64,000 nt of DNA from Chlorogloeopsis fritschii PCC 6912 (lineage in GTDB: Bacteria; Cyanobacteriota; Cyanobacteriia; Cyanobacteriales; Nostocaceae). Location of the stretch: assembly GCF_000317285.1 (NCBI RefSeq), contig NZ_AJLN01000149.1, positions 59,904 through 123,903 of the forward strand, given 5' to 3'. Made by a program: the position numbers and the translations under genes. The notes beneath the pieces were generated by a model. That model saw nothing but the letters and a program-made list of their open reading frames with translations. It was not told the DNA's origin and made no database searches. Positions 53,719 through 63,657 of this stretch are shown piece after piece; the first letter of the stretch is position 1, and each line of letters opens with the position of its first letter.

Positions 53719-54073
53719 CTAAAAATCTAACAGCGCTACGCCCAGATTTTCTAACTCTTCCAGAGGTAAAGCTTCAACACGCTGACGTACCTCTTGAGGT
53801 AATACTCCTACCCGTCGGGTTAATAGACGCAGAACAAGCGATCTTTCTGTTTGTACTCCTCGTTTTTCTCCCTCCTGTAGCCCTACTTCAAGGATTTCCT
53901 GATAAATTACTGACTCGCGCATCAATACCCTCCCGGAATAATTGTTGAATTAAATCCTTTCTATATTTTAATCCCGCTAAGATTTGCGTATAAGCAGAAA
54001 TTCCTGGTCTTTTTCCCTCGGAAATTTGATTAACTTTTTCCACAACTTGTTGCAATAAATTATCCAAGGACAT
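53719..54073 (-). pseudogene. Frameshifted C-terminal part of an Rpn/PD-(D/E)XK-type protein (DUF4351-like)
   Basis: The right piece (53888-54073) reads ISEGKRPGISAYTQILAGLK then YRKDLIQQLFREG; the left piece (53719-53925) reads MRESVIYQEILEVGLQEGEK and RSLVLRLLTRRVGVLPQEVR. In related cyanobacterial proteins these are continuous (LFREE-MRESVIYQEI), so one extra base near 53915 breaks the frame. The catalytic nuclease domain that normally precedes this tail is absent. Confidence 0.65.
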
Positions 54074-54079
54074 TAGTTA

Positions 54080-54664
54080 TCATCGTGTTAAAGGATTTTT
54101 ATTCTGTGCTGCTGCAATTATAGTTTGTTCAATTCTCTTCAACCTTGTTTGTTGGCGTTTAGCACTTTCAATCCAAAAGAGGATATTCTTTTTAGATGAG
54201 TTACTAAATGCCTCAAAATGCATCTTGGCAGTTTCGTTTGCTTCTAATGCTTGCTTTAAATCTGTCGGAATGATTAACTCTTCTATCGCATCTAACGTAT
54301 TCCATGAACCATCTTTTTTTGCTGCTTCAATTTTTTCTAAACCAGCCTTAGTCATCAAACCTTGTTCTATAAGTTCTTCAATATATTGCTTATTTAATTT
54401 TGACCATACGCTTTTCGGTTTGCGTGGTGTAAATATTTGCATATAACGTTCTTCACCTAATGATTTGACTTTACTGTCAATCCAACCAAAGCATAAGGCT
54501 TCTTTGACTGCTTCACTATATTTAACGCTTGGTTTAACACTTTTTACTTTATAGTAGACGAGCCATACACCCTCGGATATCTGATGGTTTTGCTCTAACC
54601 ATTCTCGCCATTCTTTACGATTTTTGGCATAAAATGTGTCTAGTTGATGCTTAAGTTTCGACAT
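54080..54664 (-). CDS. YdeI/OmpD-associated family protein
   Basis: A 194-aa protein of the YdeI family: EWREWLEQNHQISEGVWLVY, SVKYSEAVKEALCFGWIDSK, FTPRKPKSVWSKLNK and the C-terminal helix FWIESAKRQQTRLKRI. The family is widespread and of unclear function, with bacteriocin-resistance or stress roles suggested for distant members. The length is complete. It is separated by only 6 bp from the frameshifted gene on the same strand. Confidence 0.88.
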   Translation of the reverse strand: MSKLKHQLDTFYAKNRKEWREWLEQNHQISEGVWLVYYKVKSVKPSVKYSEAVKEALCFGWIDSKVKSLGEERYMQIFTPRKPKSVWSKLNKQYIEELIEQGLMTKAGLEKIEAAKKDGSWNTLDAIEELIIPTDLKQALEANETAKMHFEAFSNSSKKNILFWIESAKRQQTRLKRIEQTIIAAAQNKNPLTR

Positions 54665-54770
54665 AATAGAAAGTTATATAAAATTACGCCAAGCTAGCTC
54701 TGAAATATTTTCAAAACCAGCTTGGCGTGCAATGAATTAAATTTTCGGTGTTGCTGATTAATGGGATAAT

Positions 54771-54812
54771 TTTCTCACGCAGAGGCGCAAAGACGCAGAG
54801 AGAAAGAGTTTT
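54771..54812. repeat. Dispersed repeat CTCACGCAGAGGCGCAAAG, copy 2
   Basis: CTCACGCAGAGGCGCAAAGA followed by CGCAGAGAGAAAG, related to 22612-22650. It is in the spacer downstream of the COP23 gene. Confidence 0.6.
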
Positions 54813-54864
54813 AAAAGTTGAATTGAAGATTTCATCCCGCAATTATGCAACACCAAATTTTCAA

Positions 54865-55668
54865 TTAGCGGAATTTGCTCGGATTCAAACGATTAGCAGA
54901 TGCAGGCTTTTGAGTTGGAGACTGAGGGCGAATTGCTACGCCATTTTTAAGTTTGCTACCGTTACCGCCATCGTTGCGATCTAGGAAAGGTTTAAGGTTA
55001 ACTGGATCGCGAGATGCGCGAGTGCGATTGTTATTATTACCGCTATTACCCAACAGTGTTCTGCCCAGATTGTAGATTTCTTGAACTCCGTTACCATTAC
55101 TACGACTGCTAAAGGTATTAACACCTATGGTTGTTTGTCCACTGTCAGCACTAATGAGATTTTGGAAAACACTATCGCGTACAGCATAGGGATCTTTTTC
55201 GGGAGGCACTGTTAGTACAAGACGGCAGGCTGAATTAGCTTCAGTAGTAACACAGAGTACATTGTATCCATTTAGAGTTGATGTACGTAGTTCTGTTAAG
55301 CCGTCCGGACGATAGGTTTCCAAGCGTTCAGCTATTGTTGCACAACGCTTATATGCGTCCCAACCACCACCCAACGTGCGGGGATTAGCCCAAGCAAAGA
55401 ATCGCCCTGGCTGACTTTCAGGTTGATACATAACTGTATATTGACCGTTATAGTTCTGACAGCTAAACCTGGTTGCAGGATCTATTGTTGTTGAGGTGTT
55501 GCTTGTTGTAGTTGTGGTTGAGGTGTTGGTTGTCGTTGATGTGCCGTCGCCTGGTACTGTTGGTACTACAACATCACCGGAACTTTGGGCAAAAACAGTA
55601 GAATTACTTAAAGCTAGGGATAAACCAAGACTACTTAACAAAACTAATTTTAAGGGCTGTAATTTCAT
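54865..55668 (-). CDS. COP23 domain protein
   Basis: A 267-aa exported protein: signal peptide (about 1-28, cleavage after VFAQ region), a Thr/Ser-rich linker with TTT runs, then the COP23 domain (RFSCQNYNGQYTVMYQPESQ, PRTLGGGWDAYKRCATIAER, CRLVLTVPP). The name comes from a circadian-oscillating membrane-associated 23-kDa protein of Cyanothece; its function is unknown. Four cysteines likely form disulfides. The C-terminal 70 residues are Asn/Arg/Pro-rich and disordered. Confidence 0.85.
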   Translation of the reverse strand: MKLQPLKLVLLSSLGLSLALSNSTVFAQSSGDVVVPTVPGDGTSTTTNTSTTTTTSNTSTTIDPATRFSCQNYNGQYTVMYQPESQPGRFFAWANPRTLGGGWDAYKRCATIAERLETYRPDGLTELRTSTLNGYNVLCVTTEANSACRLVLTVPPEKDPYAVRDSVFQNLISADSGQTTIGVNTFSSRSNGNGVQEIYNLGRTLLGNSGNNNNRTRASRDPVNLKPFLDRNDGGNGSKLKNGVAIRPQSPTQKPASANRLNPSKFR

Positions 55669-55737
55669 AAACTATCCTGATACAAGAATAGAGTAGGGAG
55701 TTGTTAGTTCTTGTGACGAAGAGTTTTTAATTTTGAT

Positions 55738-57297
55738 TCAGCGATCGCGTCTCTTTTTATCTGCTCGTTCTTTTTTGTCTTTGAGAACTTGTTTTGCCTT
55801 TGCTTGCATTTCGATGTGGCGTGCTACTCCTTCGTAAGTGTAGCGATTGTAGTTGTTAGTTATAATCATTTCTTCTAAGTAGCGAACTCGCTCATCACCA
55901 CCAGGATGAGACGATAACCAACTAGGGGGAGCATTTTTTCGTTGCTTGTCTAATGTCACCATCAAGTTACGCAAAGCATCGGCTGCGTAATTACTGGCAA
56001 CAATTAGGCGTGTGCCAAGGGTATCTGCTTGACGTTCCATGTCACGACTGTAACTTAAAGCAAATAGTTGACCGATAGTGCCACCAAGGGGAAGATACTG
56101 AGTGAGATTACCAATTAAGTTTCCTTGGGTGACTAATTGAAAGCCGTGGGAGAGAACAACGTGAGATAATTCATGTCCGAGTAACCCTGCCAATTCTGCT
56201 TCAGAGTTGGTTTTAGCGATCACTCCCGCATTAATAAAGATTTTGCCTCCAGGCAGGGCAAAGGCGTTTAGTTCTTCATAGGGAATCACAAAAAACTCGT
56301 ATTTAAATTCATCCCGCCCAGCGACTTTGGCTAGTTTTTGTCCGATTTCATTGACGTATGCTGAAAGTGCTTCATCTTTGACTACACTCAGTTGTTTTTT
56401 TGCCTGTTTTGCGACTGCCTCACCTACAGCTTCTTCGCCTTGCAAGAGCATAATTGTGGAGTCAAGAGCAGAAAAAGGGCCGATCAAACTACCAGTCACA
56501 GCATATCCTAAAACACCAGTGATAATGTTAGCGATCGTATTGCCTCGAATTTCTGAGCGGATATGAGATTTATAACGCTTGAGATGTTTGTTTGCTAGTT
56601 TGGTAAATTCAGGCGCTTGCGGATCGTTAGGGTTGAGAATCGCAAACTGCCGTGCCGCCAAAGAAGCTTCCATCCATTTTTTTGACTCTGCTAGGGTTGC
56701 AACTCTGGTTTTAATTAAATCTGCTTGATTGGGGTAAAGTGTTGTCGCTCGCTCTAATATTTCTAAAGCTTTTTTCTTATCACCGTATTCTTTGAGAACT
56801 TCAGCGTATTTAATTTGCCCAGGGATAAATTCTGGATACTGCTCTGTTAACAGTTGCAGCGCCACTAAAGTTCTAGTTTGCATTTTAGAAGCAATTCCGG
56901 CTTCTGCTTCTCGCCAGTAGACTTTACCTGCGGGGGAGAGTTGGGCTAAATCGGCGATCGCCCCTTTTGCTTGTGGTGTTTGGGATGCTTTTGCAAAAGG
57001 CTGTTTTAGTTCGCGATACAATTTCTCCGCAGCAGCGTAGTCTCCTGCCAAATAAAGCTTATCTGCTTCTATAAATTTTTGTTGACGAGCGATTTGTTCA
57101 GGGCTAAGTGCAGGTTCTGGTGAGGCTTTCTCGTTGGGTGCGGGTACTACTGCTGTTTGCTGAGGTTGATTTTGTTTAGAGGTTTCTTGAGCGGGAGTTG
57201 GTGCTAGAGGTTGTGTCAGGATAATTAAAATTGATGTCCCAACTGCCAGCATTACCCAAATTAAGGCTAAAAATAGTGACTTCCAGCGTCTTTTCAT
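55738..57297 (-). CDS. M48 family metalloprotease with TPR region
   Basis: A 519-aa protein with an N-terminal signal anchor (about 7-28), a Pro/Gln-rich linker, TPR-like repeats (about 75-230; KLYLAGDYAAAEKLYRELKQ, KKALEILERATTLYP) and an M48 peptidase domain with the zinc motif GHELSHVVLSHG at about residue 375 and the downstream DMERQADTLGTRL ligand. Similar to BepA/YfgC and cyanobacterial periplasmic M48 proteins, so envelope protein quality control is likely. Its start lies 124 bp from the divergent DUF6745 gene. Confidence 0.88.
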   Translation of the reverse strand: MKRRWKSLFLALIWVMLAVGTSILIILTQPLAPTPAQETSKQNQPQQTAVVPAPNEKASPEPALSPEQIARQQKFIEADKLYLAGDYAAAEKLYRELKQPFAKASQTPQAKGAIADLAQLSPAGKVYWREAEAGIASKMQTRTLVALQLLTEQYPEFIPGQIKYAEVLKEYGDKKKALEILERATTLYPNQADLIKTRVATLAESKKWMEASLAARQFAILNPNDPQAPEFTKLANKHLKRYKSHIRSEIRGNTIANIITGVLGYAVTGSLIGPFSALDSTIMLLQGEEAVGEAVAKQAKKQLSVVKDEALSAYVNEIGQKLAKVAGRDEFKYEFFVIPYEELNAFALPGGKIFINAGVIAKTNSEAELAGLLGHELSHVVLSHGFQLVTQGNLIGNLTQYLPLGGTIGQLFALSYSRDMERQADTLGTRLIVASNYAADALRNLMVTLDKQRKNAPPSWLSSHPGGDERVRYLEEMIITNNYNRYTYEGVARHIEMQAKAKQVLKDKKERADKKRRDR

Positions 57298-57421
57298 GAG
57301 TGGCTTCCTCTGGAAAAAGCTCTTTTCTCAATGTACAGCCCAGAGCGATCGCTATTATGAGAGCAAGTTATTAATACCGTTTCTTCGTGAATGTTAGAGA
57401 AAGCTGGCACTTCTGATTGCT

Positions 57422-57937
57422 ATGAAGCAGAGCAAATACTATAAAGTGGATATTCCCTTTGAAAAAGTCTGTGTAGAGTGCGATCGCTCGCGTCAAATCT
57501 CTCTAGATAGTGAAAATCGCTTACACAAAGAAGCTGAACCAGTTATTCAATTTGCCGATGGTTGGCATACTGGATACTATCATCATGGCGTCAAAATCCC
57601 TGAGAAATACGGTAAAGTGCATTCTCAACAATGGCAACCCCATTGGCTTTTAGAAGAAGACAATGCCGAACTTAGACGAGTTCTAATTCAAGCGATCGGT
57701 TACGATCGCATTTCTCAGGAACTAAAAGCCCAAGAACTTGATGTTTGGCAAGAATACACCCTGCTTTGCATTGACGTTGATGTCGATGTTGAGCCGATTT
57801 GTTTACTAAAAATGACTTGCCCAAGCACTGGTAGAATTCATGTGTTGAGAGTACCGCCTGAGATAAAATCAGCAAGAGAAGCTATAAGCTGGGTAAATTG
57901 GGGAATAGATCCAGAAGAATTTTCTGTACAAACCTAA
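57422..57937 (+). CDS. DUF6745-type protein, shorter than usual
   Basis: A 171-aa protein whose main part (VIQFADGWHTGYYHHGVKIP, WLLEEDNAELRRVLIQAIGY, RVPPEIKSAREAISWVNWGI) is the C-terminal half of cyanobacterial DUF6745 proteins. In longer relatives an N-terminal leucine-rich/TPR-like region precedes it. This copy begins with its own MKQSKYYKVDIPFEKVCVEC, so it may be a stand-alone variant or a truncation. The ATG is at 57422. Function unknown. Confidence 0.65.
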   Translation: MKQSKYYKVDIPFEKVCVECDRSRQISLDSENRLHKEAEPVIQFADGWHTGYYHHGVKIPEKYGKVHSQQWQPHWLLEEDNAELRRVLIQAIGYDRISQELKAQELDVWQEYTLLCIDVDVDVEPICLLKMTCPSTGRIHVLRVPPEIKSAREAISWVNWGIDPEEFSVQT

Positions 57938-57950
57938 CCAATAAACCAAG

Positions 57951-59654
57951 TTACTCTTTCACTGGCGTAGATGGCACTACCAATTGATTATTATTCTCAA
58001 TTACAGGTGTAGATGGAACTATAAATTGTTTGCTTTTTTCTCCAATTACAGGTGTAGATGGCACCATTAATTGATTATTTTGATTATTTTTCTCATCAAT
58101 TTCAGGTGTGGGTGATACCATCATCATTTGACGGTTATTATCCTCAGTTGCAGGTGTGGATAGTCTAGTGTTGTCTTCATTTTCAGAGGAGCATGATGAA
58201 TTGGAATTGTCCTCGATTGCAGGGGTGCATGGTTTAACGTTGTCTTCGATTACGGGAGTAGTTGGGTTGTTATTGCCTTCGCTTTCAGGGGAGCATGATG
58301 AATTGGAATTGTCTTCGATTGCAGGGGTGCATGGCTTAACATTGTCCTCGATTGGGGAAGCGGATGGCTGAGTATTATCCTCGATTGATGGAGTGAATGG
58401 TTTAGTGGTTTTTTCAATTGCCGGAGTTGATGGTTTGGTGGTTTTTTCAATTGCTGGAGTGGATGGCTTCGCCTTATGTTCAATTGGAGGGGTGAATGAC
58501 TCAGTTGGAGTTTGGTTTAATGGCTCTTGTAAAAACGGTGTTGATGGCACACTATTAAAGTTTGGTTTTCTGCGGTAACTGGCTGGTGTTGATGATGGAG
58601 TTATAGGCTTGATTTTGACATCTTTAACAGTGGGATTTGCAGTTTGAGTTGGTTTATTGCCTCTAAAACTAAATTGAAAAAAACGCCCTCCAAAAATTGC
58701 GACACCAAACCCAACTACCATGACACTGAGCAATCCAAGAATTGGAATAATTTGAGAATTAGGTAAATCAGACGATAGTTCATATGACACTTTTTGTATT
58801 GGCGGGGGTGTTCTTCCGATTGTTGTTGGCGGCAGTGCCCATTGTAGATCTGCTAGAACCTGCGTCGCTGTTTGATAGCGCTGGCTAAAGTTATAGCGCA
58901 CCATCTTAGTTAAAACATTCGCCAATTGATCGCTAACATTTACCATTGGACGCCAAATCACTTCTCCGGTAGTTGGATCAATTGGCATTTTCCGCGGCAC
59001 CATACCTGTCAAAGCTTGAATTGCAATTATTCCGACTGCATAAATATCGCTACACAGTCTTGGGTTTCCATTGGCTTGTTCATTTGGTATGTAACCAGGA
59101 GTACCAATAACGATAGTAGAAGTTACTTCCCCATAAATGCTTGTCGCTAAACTTTTGATTTCTTTTACTGAACCAAAATCAATCAGTACGATCTTGCCAT
59201 CTTGACGACGCATGATATTTTGCAGCTTAATATCCCGATGAATGACATTGTGTTCGTGGACAACTGCTAAAACTTCCAAAATTTCCTGTAGGAGTTTAAT
59301 CACCTCCATTTCACTCAACTGCTTGCCTGGAGTGATTTCGGTGGTTAAATCGTGTCCATCAACATATTCCTGCACCAAATAAAATTCGCCGTTTTCTTCA
59401 AAATGGGCTAAAAGTTCAGGAATTTGGTCGTGACGCTTTCCTAGACGGTATAAAACTTCTGCTTCCTGGTTAAACAGCCTTTTAGCAATCTGTAATATTT
59501 CTGGATTGGAGTTTCGAGTCACCAAATGTTTAACAACACACTTGGGATAGCTGGGTAAGTCCATATCTTCAGCAAGATAGGTGTCACTGAATCCACCAGT
59601 TCCTAACTTAGTAAGGACTTTGTAGCGATTGCGAAGAATTGTGCCGAAGAGCAT
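57951..59654 (-). CDS. Membrane-anchored Ser/Thr protein kinase
   Basis: About 567 aa. A Hanks-type kinase domain (1-275): GTGGFSDTYLAED loop, catalytic HRDIKLQNIM, DFGSVKE and GTPGYIPNEQ. One membrane span at about residues 309-332 follows, and then a 230-residue external tail of degenerate repeats such as KPSTPAIEKTT and KPCTPAIEDNSNSSC. Two copies of VKPCTPAIEDNSNSSC are nearly identical. The frame is open to 59717, but ATG 59654 (MLFGTILRNRYKVL) with AGGT upstream is the usual start. Substrates are unknown. Confidence 0.88.
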   Translation of the reverse strand: MLFGTILRNRYKVLTKLGTGGFSDTYLAEDMDLPSYPKCVVKHLVTRNSNPEILQIAKRLFNQEAEVLYRLGKRHDQIPELLAHFEENGEFYLVQEYVDGHDLTTEITPGKQLSEMEVIKLLQEILEVLAVVHEHNVIHRDIKLQNIMRRQDGKIVLIDFGSVKEIKSLATSIYGEVTSTIVIGTPGYIPNEQANGNPRLCSDIYAVGIIAIQALTGMVPRKMPIDPTTGEVIWRPMVNVSDQLANVLTKMVRYNFSQRYQTATQVLADLQWALPPTTIGRTPPPIQKVSYELSSDLPNSQIIPILGLLSVMVVGFGVAIFGGRFFQFSFRGNKPTQTANPTVKDVKIKPITPSSTPASYRRKPNFNSVPSTPFLQEPLNQTPTESFTPPIEHKAKPSTPAIEKTTKPSTPAIEKTTKPFTPSIEDNTQPSASPIEDNVKPCTPAIEDNSNSSCSPESEGNNNPTTPVIEDNVKPCTPAIEDNSNSSCSSENEDNTRLSTPATEDNNRQMMMVSPTPEIDEKNNQNNQLMVPSTPVIGEKSKQFIVPSTPVIENNNQLVVPSTPVKE

Positions 59655-60212
59655 TAGCTTTACCTGCCAGCGGATTGAATGCCCTCTGTTAGGCGAGAAC
59701 TCTATTAATTTTGCCAAAAAATGCTCCGAAATGAAGTTTTACTTTTAGAAAATCATTGAAATTTTTCTTGGATAACAATAAGTTATTCTTTACAACAGTA
59801 CTAATTTATTGTTTTGAACGCTTTGTAAATCAGTAATTTCCCTATATTTTTTTATTGGAGATTAACTAAAAGATATTCCAGAATTTGAAGTTTTTATGAC
59901 AAAAAAGTCTGATTTGGCAATGACTGTTAATTTAAACGGTAGTAAAAATTGGTCTTAGTTTTTACAGTAAATAAGATTTAAAGCTTGCTTTATCAATATA
60001 GGGTGTTGTTGCAAAACCCTGTCTTTTATGGTTGTAGTGTTGTCAGGTGGCACAATGCACCACCCTAATAGGAGATTATAAATCCCCGACTTTTTTAAAA
60101 AAGTCGGGGATCTGACACCTGCAACGTGTCAAAATCAATGTAGTAGATGACTAGATTTTATGTGCGTTAGAAAAATTCCATAACCACTTTACTAGCGCTA
60201 CTACTTGCTGTT
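59655..60212. other. 558-bp intergenic region with palindrome (GAC-T-run type), copy 2
   Basis: AT-rich spacer between the kinase and aspS. At 60082-60111 is a perfect 30-bp palindrome with half-site ATCCCCGACTTTTTT, the same family as 423-451. It lies about 100 bp past the aspS stop and may end aspS transcription. No open frame or RNA gene is apparent. Confidence 0.6.
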
Positions 60213-61997
60213 CTAAGATTTAGGTTTATACGTTGAAGTAACGTGTAACTCTTTGAGTTGCTTGGCATCTACGCCTGAAGGGGCATCTGTGAGCAAACAA
60301 CGGGCTTGTTGCGTCTTCGGAAAGGCAATGACATCGCGAATTGATTCTTCGTTCGCTAGTAACATTACCAATCGATCTAAGCCGTAAGCAATGCCACCAT
60401 GAGGTGGAGTACCGTATTCAAATGCTTCCAACAGAAAACCAAATTTGTTCTTTGCTTCTTCTGGGGATAGCCCGATCGCTTCAAATACTTGCTCTTGAAT
60501 TTCCCGCTGATAAATCCGCAAACTACCGCCACCAACTTCAAAGCCATTAAATACCAAGTCGTAAGCTTGGGCGCGGGCAGTTTTTAAATCTTGCAAATCA
60601 TCGGGATGAGGTGCGGTAAATGGGTGATGCAGTGCTTCTAGACGCTTTTCGTCTGCATTCCACTCAAACATGGGAAAATCTGTAATCCAAAGCAAGTTAA
60701 TTTTGTCTGGATCGATTAACTTAAACTCCCTAGCTGTAAATTGCCGTAATCTGTCTAAAGTCTTATTGACAGTAGTCGTGTCTCCAGCCCCAAATAATAA
60801 TAAACAGCCTGGTTTAGCATTAGTGCGGCGCAAAATTTCTTGTTTTTGTTCTGCGCTCAAGTTGTCTTTGATTGCACCAATAGTGTCAATTTCTCCATCA
60901 TCCCTAACGCGGATGTAAGCTAAACCTTTAGCACCAGCTTCATTGGCTTCTTTGAAGATATCGCCGCCTGGTTTGATACGGACATTAGAAATTGCATCAC
61001 CATCAGGAATAGGCAGAATTTTAACAATTCCCCCACTACCAACTGCATCGCGAAAGACTTTAAAGCCACAGTCTTTGACGATATCCGAAACATTAACTAA
61101 TTCCAAGCCATAGCGCGTATCAGGTTTATCAGAGCCGTAGCGTTCCATCGCCTCTACGTAGGTAAGACGGGGAAAGGGAAGCTGTAACTCAATACCTTTA
61201 ACCGTTTTGAAGATATAGCCAACTAACTTTTCGTTGAGTTCAATAATTTGCTCTTGGGACATGAAGCTCATTTCCATGTCTAATTGAGTAAATTCCGGTT
61301 GTCTGTCGGCACGTAAATCTTCATCGCGGAAACAACGGGCAATTTGATAGTATCTGTCAAAACCCGATACCATCAGCAGTTGTTTAAATAGCTGGGGTGA
61401 TTGCGGTAAGGCAAACCACTCACTGGGGTTAACGCGGCTAGGAACCAAGTAATCTCGCGCACCTTCGGGAGTGGAACGGGTAAGTACGGGAGTTTCGACT
61501 TCAACAAAATTTTCCACGTCTTCTAGGTAGCGACGCATAGCTTTGACAACTTGATGGCGTAGTAGCAAGTTCTGCGCCATGCGTTCGCGCCGCAAATCGA
61601 GATAACGATATTTTAATCGCAAATCTTCCCGTACCGGATCTGTCTCGGCGGTAGAAACTTGGAAAGGTAATTGCTTGCGAACAGCGTTAAGCAATTCAAT
61701 TTGATCGGCGTAAATTTCGACTTCGCCTGTGGGTATGCGGGGATTGAGGGATTCTTCGGGGCGCTGGGATACCCTGCCTGTCACTTTGATAACGTATTCA
61801 TTGCGCAGGGTGTTTGCTTCATTGTAAGAATCCGGAGTGCGCTGTGGATCGCTGACAATTTGGACAATACCTGAGCGATCGCGTAAATCTAAAAATATCA
61901 CACCCCCGTGATCGCGGCGACGGTCTACCCATCCGTACAAGGTGACAGTTGCTCCAATGTGTTCTTTTCGGAGTTCGCCGCAATAGTCAGTTCGCAT
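60213..61997 (-). CDS. aspS: Aspartyl-tRNA synthetase
   Basis: A 594-aa bacterial-type class II synthetase: OB-fold anticodon-binding domain ([20 protein letters not shown]), motif 2 [22 protein letters not shown] insertion domain (about 290-410) and motif 3 [13 protein letters not shown]. The length is normal. It charges tRNA-Asp, and in many cyanobacteria may be non-discriminating towards tRNA-Asn; that cannot be decided here. The ATG at 61997 is the conserved start [13 protein letters not shown]. Confidence 0.97.
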   Translation of the reverse strand: MRTDYCGELRKEHIGATVTLYGWVDRRRDHGGVIFLDLRDRSGIVQIVSDPQRTPDSYNEANTLRNEYVIKVTGRVSQRPEESLNPRIPTGEVEIYADQIELLNAVRKQLPFQVSTAETDPVREDLRLKYRYLDLRRERMAQNLLLRHQVVKAMRRYLEDVENFVEVETPVLTRSTPEGARDYLVPSRVNPSEWFALPQSPQLFKQLLMVSGFDRYYQIARCFRDEDLRADRQPEFTQLDMEMSFMSQEQIIELNEKLVGYIFKTVKGIELQLPFPRLTYVEAMERYGSDKPDTRYGLELVNVSDIVKDCGFKVFRDAVGSGGIVKILPIPDGDAISNVRIKPGGDIFKEANEAGAKGLAYIRVRDDGEIDTIGAIKDNLSAEQKQEILRRTNAKPGCLLLFGAGDTTTVNKTLDRLRQFTAREFKLIDPDKINLLWITDFPMFEWNADEKRLEALHHPFTAPHPDDLQDLKTARAQAYDLVFNGFEVGGGSLRIYQREIQEQVFEAIGLSPEEAKNKFGFLLEAFEYGTPPHGGIAYGLDRLVMLLANEESIRDVIAFPKTQQARCLLTDAPSGVDAKQLKELHVTSTYKPKS

Positions 61998-62199
61998 AGT
62001 TGTTTGTTCTGAGTTACAAGGCTAGAGAAATTTTAGTAAATGTCAAACTTTCTAATTATCTAGCATCATTTGCAATTCTTGTAATTCCAGTTAAATAAAA
62101 ATTAGGGACTAGGGAATAGGGAACAGGGAACAGGTGACAGGGAGAATGTGAATCACGTTCTTGCCCCTTGTCCTCTTCTTCCCAATCCCCAATCCCCAT

Positions 62200-62619
62200 T
62201 TATTGTGGGCGAGGAGCGTTGAAGGCTTCCCAAGCGGCTTTTGCGGCATCTTGACAGCGATTGCTAAATTCTGTGAGTTCTTTCATCAACAAGTGCCAAT
62301 TTTTCTCGGCTTCTTGCTGCAATGAGAGCCACGAGTTTTCAATGCGATCGCGTTCAATGAGTTTTTCGCCTTCAATCGCTTCGCGTGCTCGACGTACCGC
62401 ATTTAAATAAGTTTCACGAGTGAGTGTTCCTGCTGATTCTGCCTCGGCTTGAGCGCGTCTTTTAAGTGCTTCAATCAGTTCTTTGGTTTCATGCTTGATT
62501 TCATCAGTTTCGCCAGCCATCTCAGTTTCTACCATTTCATTGGTTTGAGAACTGACTTGAACGACAACTACGTTTTCTTCTACAACAAAATTTTCTTCGT
62601 TATTGGAATTGTAAGTCAT
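62200..62619 (-). CDS. Acidic helical hypothetical protein
   Basis: A 139-aa protein with a polar, Glu/Val-rich N-terminus (ENFVVEENVVVVQVSSQTNE) and a long amphipathic helical part (KELIEALKRRAQAEAESAGT, LIERDRIENSWLSLQQEAEK) that could form a coiled coil. It has no membrane span. Phasin-like or gas-vesicle-associated helical proteins look similar in composition, but no specific family is recognised. It lies downstream of htpX on the same strand, 165 bp apart. Confidence 0.6.
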   Translation of the reverse strand: MTYNSNNEENFVVEENVVVVQVSSQTNEMVETEMAGETDEIKHETKELIEALKRRAQAEAESAGTLTRETYLNAVRRAREAIEGEKLIERDRIENSWLSLQQEAEKNWHLLMKELTEFSNRCQDAAKAAWEAFNAPRPQ

Positions 62620-62696
62620 AGTTAAACCTCCTGATTTGCTAGTTGAAAGATGGGGGATTGGGGAGCGGGGAAGTTTTTCTCCTCTGCTCCCCTGCT

Positions 62697-62787
62697 TTTT
62701 CCTAGTCCCTAGCCCCTAGTCCCTAGTCCCTAGCCCCTAGTCCCTAGCCCCTAGTCCCTAGTCCCTAGCCCCTAGTCCCTATCCCTA
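62697..62787. repeat. Heptamer array (CTAGTCC/CTAGCCC)n at the htpX stop codon
   Basis: About twelve copies of a 7-bp unit alternating CTAGTCC and CTAGCCC run right up to and into the TAG stop of htpX. It is the complement of the array near 8293. Its position means repeat expansion occurs directly at the end of the htpX message. Confidence 0.9.
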
Positions 62788-63657
62788 AACTCTTTGCATC
62801 GTCGGCAGTTGTTGTTCTAATCTCAGCAGCGCTTCTACTCGCGCTTCTGTGGGGGGATGACTGGAGAACAAGTTACCGAGAAATTGCCCAGAAAGGGGAT
62901 TTGTAATCAACAACGGCTCAAAAGCTGGATTAGCTTGTAAGGGCATTTGCCGTGCTGTTAGTTCTAAACGTTGCAGCGCACGGGCTAGGGCGCGAGGATT
63001 ACCTGTTAATTTTGCAGCCCCTGCATCAGCGGAAAATTCCCGCGTGCGCGAAATAGCTAGTTGAATAACTGTTGCCGCGATCGGCGCTAATATCACTGTT
63101 AATAGTAGCCCTAAAGGATTGGGGCCGTTGCGATTGTCGCGTGAGTATGGTGTATACCAAAGGCTATAGCTGACGATTTGAGCCAAAAATGAGATTGCTC
63201 CCGCGATCGTGGCTGCAACAGCTTGGGTGAGAGTATCACGATTAGCAACGTGCGTGAGTTCGTGGGCAATCACGCCTTCTAATTCGTCTTCTGGTAGTAA
63301 ATTTAAAATGCCTTCAGTAACAGCGACAGCAGCGTGTTCTGGATCGCGCCCTGTGGCAAAAGCGTTAGGAGCTTGAGTAGGAACTATGTATAGTCTCGGC
63401 ACGGGCAGATTAGCTCGTTGGCATAATCTCTCTAGCATCTGATACAGTTCCGGTGCTTCCTGTGGTGATACTGGTTGGGCACGATAAGCTGCCAGAGCGA
63501 TTTTATCTGATTGATACCAAGAAAATAAGTTGGTGATTGCAGCTAAGGCAATACCTACAATCACACCGGTGCTACCGCCAATAACCCAGTAACTAATAGA
63601 AATTAAAATGCCACTTAGCAAGGCTAGTAAAGCGGCAGTCTTGAATTGATTTCTCAT
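62785..63657 (-). CDS. htpX: HtpX-type membrane zinc protease
   Basis: A 290-aa M48B protease: two N-terminal membrane helices (residues about 8-50), zinc motif IAHELTHVANRDTL at about residue 130, two further hydrophobic segments and the FSADAGAAKLTGNP ligand region, then HPPTEARVEAL near the end. HtpX cleaves damaged inner-membrane proteins. The frame is open to 63714; ATG 63657 (MRNQFKTAALLA) with AGGAGAG 9 bp upstream is right. Confidence 0.93.
   Translation of the reverse strand: MRNQFKTAALLALLSGILISISYWVIGGSTGVIVGIALAAITNLFSWYQSDKIALAAYRAQPVSPQEAPELYQMLERLCQRANLPVPRLYIVPTQAPNAFATGRDPEHAAVAVTEGILNLLPEDELEGVIAHELTHVANRDTLTQAVAATIAGAISFLAQIVSYSLWYTPYSRDNRNGPNPLGLLLTVILAPIAATVIQLAISRTREFSADAGAAKLTGNPRALARALQRLELTARQMPLQANPAFEPLLITNPLSGQFLGNLFSSHPPTEARVEALLRLEQQLPTMQRV

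Noticed and set aside
62697..62787. Heptamer array considered as a CRISPR or origin iteron set
   Set aside because: The 7-bp units have no spacers, no DnaA boxes or replication gene nearby, and the same repeats occur at several other intergenic sites.
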